The notes: generated by a model not told the origin, from the sequence alone. A stretch of 64,000 nucleotides of DNA from Tahibacter harae (GCF_024437735.1 NZ_JANFQO010000002.1:124001-188000), one strand, 5' to 3'. Counted from the first letter of the stretch, positions 45,445 through 57,152 are shown. Numbers and translations: made by a program.

Positions 45445-45918
45445 ATGTTCTCGCTGTCCCAGCCCTGGTGGGAATTCATCGTCCGCGGCGCCCTGATCTA
45501 TGTCGCCATCCTGTTTCTGGTGCGCCTGTCGGGCAAGCGCACGGTCGGCGAGTTCACGCCGTTCGATCTGGTGCTGGTCATCCTGATCGGCGAATCCACC
45601 CAGGGTGCGCTGACCGGCGGCGACGAATCGGTCCTGGGTGCGCCGCTGGTGGCCGCGACCCTGATCGCGCTGAACCAGCTGCTGGGCTATCTCAGCGCGC
45701 GCAGCAAGACGGTGGACCGCCTGCTCGAAGGCGAGCCGGTGCTGCTGGTGCGCGACGGCCGTGTGCTGCACAAGGCACTGCGTGCGAACAATCTGCCGAT
45801 TTCCGATCTGAAGGAAGCCGTGCGCAAGCAGGGACTGCGCCATGTGGACGAGGTGGCCCTGGCTGTGCTGGAAACCAACGGCGAGATCACCGTGGTTCCC
45901 GTCCGCCACGAGGAATGA
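45445..45918 (+). CDS. DUF421 (YetF-like) membrane protein
   Basis: A 157-residue protein. Three membrane segments fill the first 85 residues, with the conserved RLSGKRTVGEFTPFDLVLVILIG motif region between the first two; a small beta-rich cytoplasmic domain (VLLVRDGRVLHKALRANNLPISDL) follows. This is a typical DUF421 protein; the role is unknown, although relatives in spore formers affect spore cores. I start at the ATG 10 bases after the hydrolase stop. Confidence 0.85.
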   Translation: MFSLSQPWWEFIVRGALIYVAILFLVRLSGKRTVGEFTPFDLVLVILIGESTQGALTGGDESVLGAPLVAATLIALNQLLGYLSARSKTVDRLLEGEPVLLVRDGRVLHKALRANNLPISDLKEAVRKQGLRHVDEVALAVLETNGEITVVPVRHEE

Positions 45919-45987
45919 ACAAGTCCCCCCGCACGGCGCACGGATTGCGCGCTATGCCGCGGCGCGAAACCGCCGCGTCCCGGCAAT

Positions 45988-46128
45988 ACTGAAAGCGCGG
46001 AGACGCGGCCAGCAACCGCCGCGCCTCAGCGATGCCGGAAGTGCGGGAGACGCGGCCTGCAACTGCCGCGCCTCTACGGGACCGGAAGTGCGGGAGACGC
46101 GGCCTGCAACTGCCGCGCCTCCCGCGAA
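45988..46128. repeat. Three tandem 47-bp palindromic repeats
   Basis: Three copies with exactly 47-bp period (AGACG at 46001, 46048 and 46095). Each contains GCGGGAGACGCGGC and, after an 8-base loop (CTGCAACT), GCCGCGCCTC, so each can fold into a hairpin with one mismatch. The copies lie between convergent genes. Copies two and three are almost identical, the first is more divergent. Confidence 0.75.
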
Positions 46129-46142
46129 CGCCCCCTCCGGCG

Positions 46143-49100
46143 TTACTTGGTACGCACCAGCGCGGTACTCACCAGATTCGACCCAGGGCTGCCGCCGCTG
46201 CCGGTCGTGGTCAAGGTGGCCGTCTGGCCTGCGGCCACGGCGAAGCGGGTATAGCGCGTGCCGCCGCCGGGACCCAGCGAGTAATTCGCCATCGTGTTGT
46301 CGCTCAGCAGGTTCACAGCCAGCGGGTAGTTGGTCACCAGCGCAATGAAGACGCTGCGGTAGTTCCAGGTCGGCGCGGTGTACGCCGGCGCGGCCGCGGC
46401 GACGGCATCGTCGGTATACATGGCGACGAGGAAATCGCGCGCCCACTCGTCGGGGTCGACGCCCAGCACCGCCTGCAGATTGGCCTTCCCGCTCAGCGTG
46501 GAGTTCATCAGCGCCGACAGGATGGCCGCATCGCCGGTCGCCTTGCGATCCAGGGCATAGCGCAGGAAGAACGCCGAGATGGTGTGATGCGGCCACTGGT
46601 AATCGTGGTTTCCGGGAGCGAGCGCGTTCGTCCGCAGCGGCCCCATGCGCTCGCCGCCGAGCAGTTGCAGGAAATAGCTGCGCACACCGCCGAACATGAT
46701 GTTCTCGTACATGTTGAACAGCTGCACCCGCTGGCTGGCCTGGGGCCCGGTGGTTAGCGCGGTTACAGGCAGGTTGCTGCGCACCGCCAGGCCCGCGGCC
46801 TTGAAGAAGGACAGCTCCTGCAACTGCCCGGAAAGGGCTTCGTCCAGCCAGCGTTCCTCCAGCGAGGGAGCGGCGTTGACGTATATCCGGCGCGAGGCGT
46901 TGCTGAGGTGCTGCAGCTGGTGAATGATGGCTGCCGGCGCGTTGTTGTAGACGCTCGACAGCGTCCGCACGTTGCTGTTCACGACGCCGGTCGGGTCCGG
47001 CTGCATCACGTAGATGATCTCGCCTTCATTGCTGTTCGGGCAGTTGCCCGGCGCGGACGAGAACAGGTCGCGCGGCAGGAAAGCGGCGTAGAGCAGGGTC
47101 GACGAAGCCGGCGGCGACATCGCGTTGACCGCGCTGGTGAAGAAGATCACCACGCCGTTGTTGGCGTCGACATCGGCCGGCAAGCCGAAGTTGTCGGCAA
47201 GCGCGTCCACTGCGCCGGTGTACCACAGGGCCGGCGTGCCCGTGGAGCCGGCGCTGCCGAGCGGCGTCTGGCCGGGCGGGTTCATGGCCACCACGTTGAT
47301 GATGTTCTGGAAGTCGGTGGTGCTGAAACCGCCCGGGAGGGCTGGCACCCACACGCCGGAACCGGTAGTCGTCTCCTTCACCTCCTGCACCGCGTAGAGC
47401 ACGGCCTGGCCCGCGTGCTGCGGCGTGGTGACGGCTTCCACACGGCCCTTGCGCCCATTCAGCGTGCTGCTGCAGCCGTCGCCGATGCCGCCGTTCAAAT
47501 CGATCAGCTGGCCTACGGTCAACGGCCCCTGCGGAATCTTCTTGGCGCGGGAAATCAACTTGCTGCGGTCGATGGGTTCGCCGCCCGCGGAGGCGGGGAA
47601 AACGCCCTGGTCGTGCAGATCGGTCAGCGCCGGCTCGGCCAGCGCAAGCAAACCGGCCGCAGCGGCGGCGCTGTCGCCGCCCGGCCGCGGTGTCGGTGGG
47701 CCGGTCACCGCGACAACGTTGCTGGCGGTCACTTCCACCGCGATGTTGCCGACACTGCTGTGGTTGATCGGCAGATAGGTGAACTCCATCGCCGCGCCCG
47801 AGTTGTTCTCGATACATAGTTCGCTGTTGTCGGGCAGGCGGCCCTTGACGACTTCGCCCAGGGCCGGCGTAAGGCAGGCGGCCGCCGCCAGCACCTCGAC
47901 GCTCTGCTGGGCCTGCGGCGCCGCGTTCCAATTCGCATCGCCGGGCTGGTCGGCGTTTATCAGGCAGGTGCCCTCGGCGCTGAAGCTGACCACGTCACCG
48001 GCCACGGAGCAGATGCCGTCGGCGGTCGAATCAATGGAGAACGTCACGGCCAGGCCCGAGCTGGCTGTCGCGGCGACGGTATAGCTTGCACCCACGGCGG
48101 GCGTGGCCGGCGCGGAGGTGAAGGTGATGGTCTGGCCGGCCTTGGCCACGGCCACCGTCTGGGTGGCATCGGAGGCCGCGATCCAGTCGGCGTTGCCGGG
48201 CTGCGAGGCGATGATTTCGCAAGCGCCCGCACCGATGAAACTCACCGTGCTGCCGCTGATCGCACACACGCCGGCATCGTCCGCGTGGATGGCGAAGCTC
48301 ACCGGCAGGCCTGAGCTGGCCGTCGCCGCGACGGTATAGCCCGGCCCCTGGTTGACCGCAGCCGGCGGCGTCGAGGTGAAGGTGATGAACTGCAGGCCCG
48401 GTTGCACGGCGAAGGACTGCTGCGCCTGCGGCGCCGCGTTCCAGTTCGCATCGCCCGCCTGGTTGGCGTTGACGATGCAGGTGCCCACATGCAGGAACGA
48501 CACAGTCGATCCGCTCAGCGCACATACACCGGCGGCCGCGGCATCGATGCTGAAGCTCACCGGCAGGCCGGAGCTGGCGACTGCACCGGCCGGATACGCC
48601 GGCCCGCCCACGGCGGCGCCCAGCGGCGCGACCGAGGTGAATGTCACGGTCTGGCTGCCCTTGCCCACCGCGAAGCTCTGCTGGATCTGCGGCGCCGCGT
48701 TGTAATTCGCATCGCCGGCCTGGTTGGCGTTGATGACGCAGGTGCCGGCGCCGAGGAAGCTGACCGTGGAACCCGCGATTGCGCAGACGCCGCCGGCACT
48801 GGCGTCGATGCTGAAGCTCGCGCTCAGGCCCGAGCTGGCCGTGGCGGCGACCGTATACGTGGCGCCGGCAACGGCGGCGCTGGCGGGAGCGGTCGACGTG
48901 AAGCTCAGGGTCTGGCTGCCCTTGCCCACCGCGAAGCTCTGCTGGATCTGCGGTGCGGCGTTGTAGTTCGCATCGCCGGCCTGGTTGGCGTTGATGACGC
49001 AGGTGCCTGCGCCCTGGAAGCTGACCGTGGCACCGCTGAGCGTGCAGATGCTGCTGGCGCTGGCGTCGATGCTGAGGCTCACCGTCAGGCCCGAGCTGGC

Positions 49101-50852
49101 CGTGGCCGCCACCGTATACGTCGCCCCGGCGACTGCCGCGGCAGCAGGCGCGGTCGAGGTGAAGGTCAAGGTTTGATTACCCTTGCCCACCGCGAAACTC
49201 TGCTGGATCTGCGGCGCGGCGCTGTAGTTCGCATCGCCGGCCTGGTTGGCGTTGATGACGCAGATGCCCACGCCCTGGAATGTGACCGAGGAACCCGCCA
49301 GCGCACACACGCTGCCCGCGCTCGCGTCGATGCTGAAATTCACGGCCAAACCCGACGTCGCAGTCGCCGCGACGGTGTAGGCCGCACCGCCGAACTGCGC
49401 ATTGGAAGGCGCGGTCGAGGTGAAGCTGACGGTCTGGCTGGCCTTGCCCACGGCGAAGCTCTGCTGCACCTGCGGCGCCGCGTTGTAGTTGGCGTTGCCG
49501 GGCTGATTCGCGTTGATGACGCAGGTGCCCACGCCCTGGAATGTGAGCGAGGAACCCGCCAGCGCACACACGCCGGCCGCGCTCGCGTCGATGCTGAAAC
49601 TTACGGCCAAACCGGACGTCGCAGTCGCCGCGACGGTGTAGGCCGCACCGCCGAACTGCGCATTGGCCGGCGCGGTCGAGGTGAAGCTGACGGTCTGGCT
49701 GGCCTTGCCCACGGCGAAGCTCTGCTGCACCTGCGGTGCGGCGTTGTGGTTGGCATCGCCGGCCTGGTTGGCGTTGATGACGCAGGTGCCCACGCCCTGG
49801 AATGTGACCGAGGAACCCGCCAGCGCACACACGCCGGCCGCACTCGCGTCGATGCTGAAATTCACCGCCAGACCGGACGTCGCAGTCGCCGCAACGGTGT
49901 AGGCCGCACCGCCGAACTGCGCATTGACCGGCGCCGTCGAGGTGAAGCCGAGCGTCTGATCCGCCTTGCCGACGGCGAAACTCTGCTGCACCTGCGGCGC
50001 GATACCGTAGCTGGCGTCGCCGGCCTGGTTCGCGTTTATCACGCAGGTGCCCACCCCCTGGAACGTGACCGAAGCGCCTGCGATGGCGCAGACGCCGGCC
50101 GCGCTCGCGTCGATGCTGAAACTCACCGGCAAGCCCGAGGTCGCGCTGGCCGCGACCGTATAGGCCGGGCCGCCGAACTGCGCATTCGCCGGCGCTGTGG
50201 AGGTGAAGCTGATGGTCTGGCTGGCCAGGCCTATGCTGAAGCTCTGCTGGGCCGGCGCGGCCGCGAGCCAGTTTGCGTCGCCGGGCTGGCTCGCATTGAT
50301 GACGCAGTTGCCGGTGCCCTGCAGCGCAATCGTGCTGAAAATGCCGTCGAAACCGGTGATGGCGCAGACGCCGCTGGACGCGGCGGCGATGGCCACCGTC
50401 ACCGGCAGGGCCGAGGTCGCGCTGACGCCGAGCTGGTACGGCGCGCCGCCGACCTGGGCGTTCGCCGGCGGCGTGGTGCTGAAGTTGATGCTCTGGCTGC
50501 CCTGGGCCACGCTGAGCGGATAAACGCGGCCGCCGCTGCAGCCGGCGCTGTCGGTCGCGGTGACGGTAATCAGATAGTTGCCGGCCAGCAGCGGCTTGCC
50601 GGACAGCTGGCCGTTTGCGCTGCCCAGCGTAAGGCCGCTGCCCGCAGGCAGGCCGCCGGTGACGGCGTAGCTGAAAGGCGGCGCGGTGTTGCTGTTGGCG
50701 GCGCTGAAACTGTGCGTATAGAGCGCGCCCACCATGGCCGCCGGCGGCGCGGTGATCGGCGCCAGCGACGTGGGTGGACAGTTGGCGGCCTGGGCGGCGC
50801 CGGTGCCGGCGAGCAAGGCGAGTGCGGCGAGGCGCAGGAGACTAGGGGTCAT
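46143..50852 (-). CDS. Exported repeat protein with inactivated M30-like peptidase domain
   Basis: A 1569-residue secreted protein with a signal peptide (LAALALLAGTGAAQA). An N-terminal Ig-like unit (residues 30-115) is followed by ten repeats of about 87 residues (QTxxFTSTAPANAQFGGAAY and VCALAGSSVTFQGVGTCVIN types, near residues 120-985), a linker, and a C-terminal domain that matches M30-like secreted metallopeptidases (VVIFFTSAVNAMSPP, RRIYVN, EERWLDEALS). The zinc motif HExxH is HQLQH at residues 1311-1315, so the catalytic Glu is Gln. It is nine bases downstream of the gene for a small exported protein and should share its transcript. It may be a binding rather than cutting protein. Confidence 0.85.
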   Translation of the reverse strand: MTPSLLRLAALALLAGTGAAQAANCPPTSLAPITAPPAAMVGALYTHSFSAANSNTAPPFSYAVTGGLPAGSGLTLGSANGQLSGKPLLAGNYLITVTATDSAGCSGGRVYPLSVAQGSQSINFSTTPPANAQVGGAPYQLGVSATSALPVTVAIAAASSGVCAITGFDGIFSTIALQGTGNCVINASQPGDANWLAAAPAQQSFSIGLASQTISFTSTAPANAQFGGPAYTVAASATSGLPVSFSIDASAAGVCAIAGASVTFQGVGTCVINANQAGDASYGIAPQVQQSFAVGKADQTLGFTSTAPVNAQFGGAAYTVAATATSGLAVNFSIDASAAGVCALAGSSVTFQGVGTCVINANQAGDANHNAAPQVQQSFAVGKASQTVSFTSTAPANAQFGGAAYTVAATATSGLAVSFSIDASAAGVCALAGSSLTFQGVGTCVINANQPGNANYNAAPQVQQSFAVGKASQTVSFTSTAPSNAQFGGAAYTVAATATSGLAVNFSIDASAGSVCALAGSSVTFQGVGICVINANQAGDANYSAAPQIQQSFAVGKGNQTLTFTSTAPAAAAVAGATYTVAATASSGLTVSLSIDASASSICTLSGATVSFQGAGTCVINANQAGDANYNAAPQIQQSFAVGKGSQTLSFTSTAPASAAVAGATYTVAATASSGLSASFSIDASAGGVCAIAGSTVSFLGAGTCVINANQAGDANYNAAPQIQQSFAVGKGSQTVTFTSVAPLGAAVGGPAYPAGAVASSGLPVSFSIDAAAAGVCALSGSTVSFLHVGTCIVNANQAGDANWNAAPQAQQSFAVQPGLQFITFTSTPPAAVNQGPGYTVAATASSGLPVSFAIHADDAGVCAISGSTVSFIGAGACEIIASQPGNADWIAASDATQTVAVAKAGQTITFTSAPATPAVGASYTVAATASSGLAVTFSIDSTADGICSVAGDVVSFSAEGTCLINADQPGDANWNAAPQAQQSVEVLAAAACLTPALGEVVKGRLPDNSELCIENNSGAAMEFTYLPINHSSVGNIAVEVTASNVVAVTGPPTPRPGGDSAAAAAGLLALAEPALTDLHDQGVFPASAGGEPIDRSKLISRAKKIPQGPLTVGQLIDLNGGIGDGCSSTLNGRKGRVEAVTTPQHAGQAVLYAVQEVKETTTGSGVWVPALPGGFSTTDFQNIINVVAMNPPGQTPLGSAGSTGTPALWYTGAVDALADNFGLPADVDANNGVVIFFTSAVNAMSPPASSTLLYAAFLPRDLFSSAPGNCPNSNEGEIIYVMQPDPTGVVNSNVRTLSSVYNNAPAAIIHQLQHLSNASRRIYVNAAPSLEERWLDEALSGQLQELSFFKAAGLAVRSNLPVTALTTGPQASQRVQLFNMYENIMFGGVRSYFLQLLGGERMGPLRTNALAPGNHDYQWPHHTISAFFLRYALDRKATGDAAILSALMNSTLSGKANLQAVLGVDPDEWARDFLVAMYTDDAVAAAAPAYTAPTWNYRSVFIALVTNYPLAVNLLSDNTMANYSLGPGGGTRYTRFAVAAGQTATLTTTGSGGSPGSNLVSTALVRTK
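47890..50500 (-). repeat. Ten tandem coding repeats of about 261 bp
   Basis: Repeat units of about 87 codons. Copies at about 49380-49960 are almost identical at the DNA level (GCCGCACCGC recurs at 49381, 49642 and 49903, exactly 261 bp apart), which indicates recent duplication or gene conversion. Outer copies are more diverged. Confidence 0.85.
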
Positions 50853-50861
50853 GATGCGTCC

Positions 50862-51575
50862 TCAGTCGACGGAGAATTGCAGCAGCTCGACCGGCGTCGT
50901 GCTGTTGAGTACGAGCAGGAAATGGTCGAGGTCTACCGCGTAGCCGGCCTGGCTGGCTGGGGCGCCGGTCTGGCGCAGGTAGCCGCGTATCTGCACGCTG
51001 GCGGCGGTGACGGGCGCGCCCGGCGGCACGAAGCCGCTGTCGGCCAGGCGGTTCCAGCTGCCGGCGACTACGCCCGGCGCGCTGAGGCTCTGCCCTTGCG
51101 TGCCGCCGGCAATGAAGCCGTTGCAGCCCGCGGCGGAGAACAGGCGTACTTCCACCGTGGCCGCGACAGCGCCGTCGGCCGGCGTGCCCGCGGGCAGGCG
51201 GAAGGCCATGCCGTAGTTGACGAAGCTCACCGGCGCGGGACCGCCGGCGAAGTCGAAGCATTGGGCAATGCCCGAGGCGGCGTTGGCCGCCGGCACAGTG
51301 GTCGCGATATGTATGAGGCTGGAGCCCGAGGCCGGGTTGCCGTCGACATCCGGTGCGGCCTGCCACAGCGGCGCGTTGCCGCTGCCGGCGGGATCCGGCG
51401 CGGCGGAAACGAAGCTCGCCCACGGCGTCAGCGCCGTATCGAGGTGGGCGTTGGGCACCACTGTCTGGGCCTGTGGGCTGGACATGCCGGCAAGCAACAG
51501 CAGCGCCGCCGCCGTCCCTGCGCCGCGGCGCAAGCTCGAAGACAGGCCGCCGCGACGGCGGTCAGGACTGGACAT
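50862..51575 (-). CDS. Small exported protein with TPVELLQFSVD tail
   Basis: A 237-residue protein with a signal peptide (GTAAALLLLAGMSSPQAQ). The mature part is a beta-sandwich-like domain of a type found in carbohydrate-binding and adhesive proteins (TALTPWASFVSAAPDPAGSG, GSSLIHIATTVPAANAASG, LDHFLLV). Its last residues TPVELLQFSVD resemble the end of the giant DUF11 protein (TPVQLQRFEID). It is first in a two-gene unit with the 1569-residue repeat protein. I chose the ATG with AGGGG nine bases upstream, 30 bases inside a longer frame. Confidence 0.7.
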   Translation of the reverse strand: MSSPDRRRGGLSSSLRRGAGTAAALLLLAGMSSPQAQTVVPNAHLDTALTPWASFVSAAPDPAGSGNAPLWQAAPDVDGNPASGSSLIHIATTVPAANAASGIAQCFDFAGGPAPVSFVNYGMAFRLPAGTPADGAVAATVEVRLFSAAGCNGFIAGGTQGQSLSAPGVVAGSWNRLADSGFVPPGAPVTAASVQIRGYLRQTGAPASQAGYAVDLDHFLLVLNSTTPVELLQFSVD

Positions 51576-51911
51576 CGTGGTTTCCCCTATCCCATGGAAG
51601 CGCAAGCGGAGGCAAGAAATGCGCCATGCTGCAGAACGGCGGACATAATCTTCCCCTGCCGGCAGTAGCGCGAATTCGGGTCTTTGCCTATCAGGCTGGC
51701 GTCAGGGAATGGACGATACGGAATCGGCGCGGCGCGGCGGACGGCAGGTTTGTACGGCGGTCTGTCGGCCAGGAACAGTGCGCCGAAGAAGCAGCGCAGC
51801 AGCACGCGCGACTGCGCGGCCGATCGCCACGGTGCGCGCCGCGGCGGTGTGCGCGCGAGGCCGACGCTGCAAACGCTGCGGCGGCCCGGCCCTTGCGCCG
51901 CGCATCCCGCG
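51576..51911. other. Gene-free stretch
   Basis: A 336-base gap between the start of the exported-protein operon and the 3' end of the YbdK gene. It should carry the promoter of the operon. I see no convincing hexamers, hairpin or small gene. Confidence 0.4.
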
Positions 51912-53057
51912 CTACTGCAGATCCGCCGCCTGCGCCGTGGTGACGATCAGCCAGTCCACCACATGGCGCAGCGCCTCGGTGCGGCTGGCGCCGCGGGCAC
52001 GGTGGCGGTGGTAGATCGCCAGTTGCGCATCGGCGCTGGAACCGGCGCGGGCGAGCTGGCGCAGATGGCGGATTTCCGCGGCGCAGTCCAGCGCGGCGAT
52101 ATCCGGTTCGATCAGCGCGATCAGCCGGTCCACGCTGTCGGCGAAGGAAACGCAGCGCCCCGCCGCCTCGTCGATGAACTGGGCCGCGGTGCCGTAGCGC
52201 TTGGCGCGCCAGCGGTTCTCGTCGATCACGCGCCGCGTCAGCGGCGTCCATTCCCGCGCCAGTCCGGGCCGGCAGGTGTAGGCGCGCACCAGGCAGCGGT
52301 AGGCCGCGGCAATGGCCAGGCTGTCGGCCAGGCGCGGGCAGGAATCGGCGATACGCAGTTCCAGCGTCGGATAGCGCTGCGAAGGCCGTATCGCCCACCA
52401 CAGGAAACTGCCGTCCGGCACCGCACCGCAGCGCGCCAGCAGGGCGACAAAATCCGCATATTCGCTTTCGTCGCGGAAATGATCCGGAATGCCGGTGCGC
52501 GGCCATTCGTCATAGGCCGCCTGGCGGTAGCTCAGCAGACCGGTGCGCTGGCGGTTCCAGAACGGCGAGGACGTGGACAGCGCCAGGAACAGCGGCAGCC
52601 AGCCCATCAGCCGGTTCATCAGCACCACCCGGTCCACGCCGGCCGGCACCGCCACGTGCACATGCAGCGCGCACAGCAGATTGCGCCGGCCTATCATCTG
52701 GAAATCGTCGATCAGGGCATCGTAGCGCGGCTTGTCGGTATGGCGCTGCTCGTGCCAGCCCGCCAGCGGATGCGTGCCCGCGGCGACCACGCGCAGATCC
52801 ATGTCCTCGGCCACGCGCACCACGCCGTGGCGCAGCCGCTCCAGCGTGGCGCGGGCTTCGTCGGCCGAGCCCAGCACCGGCGTGGAGATCTCCACCTGCG
52901 ATTGCAGCATCTCGTGATGCACATGCGCGCCGTAGCGCGCCTGGCAGGTGCGCACCAGTTGCTTGGGCACCTGCGGCACGGCGTTGCGGGTGATCGGATT
53001 GACCAGGAAGAACTCTTCCTCGATACCGAAGTGGTAGGCGTAGCGCTGGTAGGGCAT
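51912..53057 (-). CDS. ybdK: YbdK-type carboxylate-amine ligase (GCS2 family)
   Basis: A 381-residue ATP-dependent ligase of the glutamate-cysteine ligase 2 family. Landmarks are GIEEEFFLVN at the start, HHEMLQSQVEISTPV, AAGTHPLAGW, ALHVHVAVP, SSPFWNRQRTG, TLELRIADSCP and DENRWRAKRYG. E. coli YbdK shows weak gamma-glutamylcysteine synthetase activity; the true substrate here may be another acid and amine. The start is set at the conserved N-terminal strand, and an 84-codon in-frame extension upstream has no family match. It is divergent from the AraC gene. Confidence 0.9.
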   Translation of the reverse strand: MPYQRYAYHFGIEEEFFLVNPITRNAVPQVPKQLVRTCQARYGAHVHHEMLQSQVEISTPVLGSADEARATLERLRHGVVRVAEDMDLRVVAAGTHPLAGWHEQRHTDKPRYDALIDDFQMIGRRNLLCALHVHVAVPAGVDRVVLMNRLMGWLPLFLALSTSSPFWNRQRTGLLSYRQAAYDEWPRTGIPDHFRDESEYADFVALLARCGAVPDGSFLWWAIRPSQRYPTLELRIADSCPRLADSLAIAAAYRCLVRAYTCRPGLAREWTPLTRRVIDENRWRAKRYGTAAQFIDEAAGRCVSFADSVDRLIALIEPDIAALDCAAEIRHLRQLARAGSSADAQLAIYHRHRARGASRTEALRHVVDWLIVTTAQAADLQ

Positions 53058-53410
53058 CGCTTCTCGCTGTTCGGGCGGACCGGCGGACACGTGCGCGCGC
53101 CGGCATCCGCGGGGCGGACGGCAGTACAGACGGCCGGAAGAATGAGTCGACGCGGCGACTCGGCGTGAACCCCGATCATTGTCGATGGCGTGTTCCCGAT
53201 TCGTTAAGCACGCCGCGTGCGCAGCGGCGCACAGCGAACGCAGGCGTTGCGCGCACGGCGGGAATACACCGTTGCGCCAGGCCGGAAATCCGCGGTGCAC
53301 ATCCGCCACATTGTGATGGTTTGTGCAATTCCACCGCCGCGTTCGCGCCCGCGCCGGATCGTCGCCAGCGCAGGCTTGAGCGCCCCGCAGCGAACTGGCA
53401 GCATCGCCCG
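53058..53410. other. Divergent gap between ybdK and AraC gene
   Basis: A 353-base region that should hold both promoters. It has somewhat lower GC around 53165-53220 and 53300-53340 but no clear hexamers or repeats that I can defend. Confidence 0.4.
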
Positions 53411-53842
53411 ATGACCCGGCACGCCGACGCCACCGTACTGCGCGACCTCGCCCGCCTGCGCCGCGTGCGCGATCGCATCGACCGCGACTACGCGCGGCCG
53501 CTGGATGTGGAATCGCTGGCCCGCGACATCGGCATGTCGGCCGGCCACCTGAGCCGGCAGTTCCGCCTGGCCTACGGCGAATCGCCCTATTCCTACCTGA
53601 TGACGCGGCGCATAGAACGCGCCATGGCCCTGCTGCGCCGCGGCGACCTGAGCATCACCGAGATCTGCTTCAGCGTCGGCTGTGCCTCCCTGGGCACGTT
53701 CAGCACGCGCTTCACCGAACTGGTCGGCGTCTCGCCCAGCGTCTACCGCCGCGACAGTGCGCAGGCGGCCGCCGGCATTCCTTCCTGCCTGGCCAAGCAG
53801 GTCATGCGACCGATCAGGAATCGAGAAGCCGCCGAGTCCTGA
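53411..53842 (+). CDS. Short AraC-family regulator
   Basis: A 143-residue protein that is almost wholly the AraC DNA-binding domain: two helix-turn-helices, DVESLARDIGMSAGHLSRQF and ITEICFSVGCASLGTFSTRF, followed by GVSPSVYR. It lacks a sensor domain. Such stand-alone AraC proteins often lie next to, and regulate, a VOC-family gene, as here (45 bases downstream). Confidence 0.88.
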   Translation: MTRHADATVLRDLARLRRVRDRIDRDYARPLDVESLARDIGMSAGHLSRQFRLAYGESPYSYLMTRRIERAMALLRRGDLSITEICFSVGCASLGTFSTRFTELVGVSPSVYRRDSAQAAAGIPSCLAKQVMRPIRNREAAES

Positions 53843-53887
53843 CCCGGCTAGCATGCCTGCCGTCACCGCCAACCGCACAGGACCGCC

Positions 53888-54301
53888 ATGGACATCACCA
53901 TTCACGCCAGTTTTCTGCCGCACAACGATCCCGAGGCCGCACTGGGCTTCTACCGCGACGCACTGGGCCTGGAAGTGCGCAACGACGTCGGCTACCAGGG
54001 CCGGCGCTGGATCACCGTAGGCCCCGCCGGCCAGCCCGACACCAGCATCGTGCTGCACCCGGTCGACGCCATGCCCGGCCTCACCGAGGACGAGCGCCGC
54101 ACCGTCACCGAGATGATGGCCAAGGGCACCCTGGCCAACCTGCTGCTGGCCACGCCGGATCTGGCCGGCGTGTTCGCCAAGCTGGAAGCCGCCGGCGCCG
54201 AGATCGCCCAGGAACCCGCCGACCAGCCCTACGGCGTGCGCGACTGCGCCGTGCGCGATCCGGCCGGCAACATGATCCGCATACAGCAGAAAGCCCGCTG
54301 A
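53888..54301 (+). CDS. VOC-family (glyoxalase-like) protein
   Basis: A 137-residue protein with a vicinal-oxygen-chelate fold: ITIHASFLPHNDPEAALGFY at the start, RWITVGP, DTSIVLHP, and the second unit ending in YGVRDCAVRDPAGNMIRI. It may carry out isomerisation, dioxygenation or sequestration of a reactive or antibiotic molecule. It lies just behind the AraC gene, a common pair, and is followed 19 bases later by a small membrane protein. Confidence 0.85.
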   Translation: MDITIHASFLPHNDPEAALGFYRDALGLEVRNDVGYQGRRWITVGPAGQPDTSIVLHPVDAMPGLTEDERRTVTEMMAKGTLANLLLATPDLAGVFAKLEAAGAEIAQEPADQPYGVRDCAVRDPAGNMIRIQQKAR

Positions 54302-54320
54302 TCCCCGCCGAGGACCTGCC

Positions 54321-54539
54321 ATGAAATGGAACAAGTGGATAAGGCAGTTGCACCGCTGGCTCTCCGTCCTGTTCACCCTGAGCGTGATCGCCTGCTTCGC
54401 CGCGCTGGGCCTGGGCAAGCCGCCGGCCTGGGTGTTCTACCTGCCGCTGCCGCCGCTGGCCCTGCTCACTTTCAGCGGCCTGTACCTGTTCGCCCTGCCC
54501 TATTTCAGCCGCGGCCAGCGCGCGGCGGGCGGCGCCTGA
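54321..54539 (+). CDS. Small two-helix membrane protein
   Basis: A 72-residue protein: a basic N-terminal stretch (MKWNKWIRQLHRWL), one membrane helix (about residues 14-32), a short loop with KPPAW and a second helix (about 38-60), then a basic end. The N-terminal His-Trp pattern resembles the first helix of PepSY-type membrane proteins. Function unknown. It is part of the AraC-VOC unit and 82 bases before the UvrA-like gene. Confidence 0.65.
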   Translation: MKWNKWIRQLHRWLSVLFTLSVIACFAALGLGKPPAWVFYLPLPPLALLTFSGLYLFALPYFSRGQRAAGGA

Positions 54540-54621
54540 TTCCCTCCCGCCCAGTTCCGCCCGGCGCCGGCGCGGCGCCGGGCCTGGCGTGCCCGCCATT
54601 CCCTCCGCCGACGGAGCAGTC

Positions 54622-57012
<2,391 letters not shown>

Positions 57013-57152
57013 AGAGCAGAGCGGCAGCTTGCGGACGCGGCGTTTTTCTCGCAAGGCATCCACGCCGACTGCGGCTGCCGCGCAGCCCGCTGCAACCGCC
57101 GGCCGTGCCGCCGTATCTCCGGGGCCATCGACAACCCGCCCCAGGAAAGATC

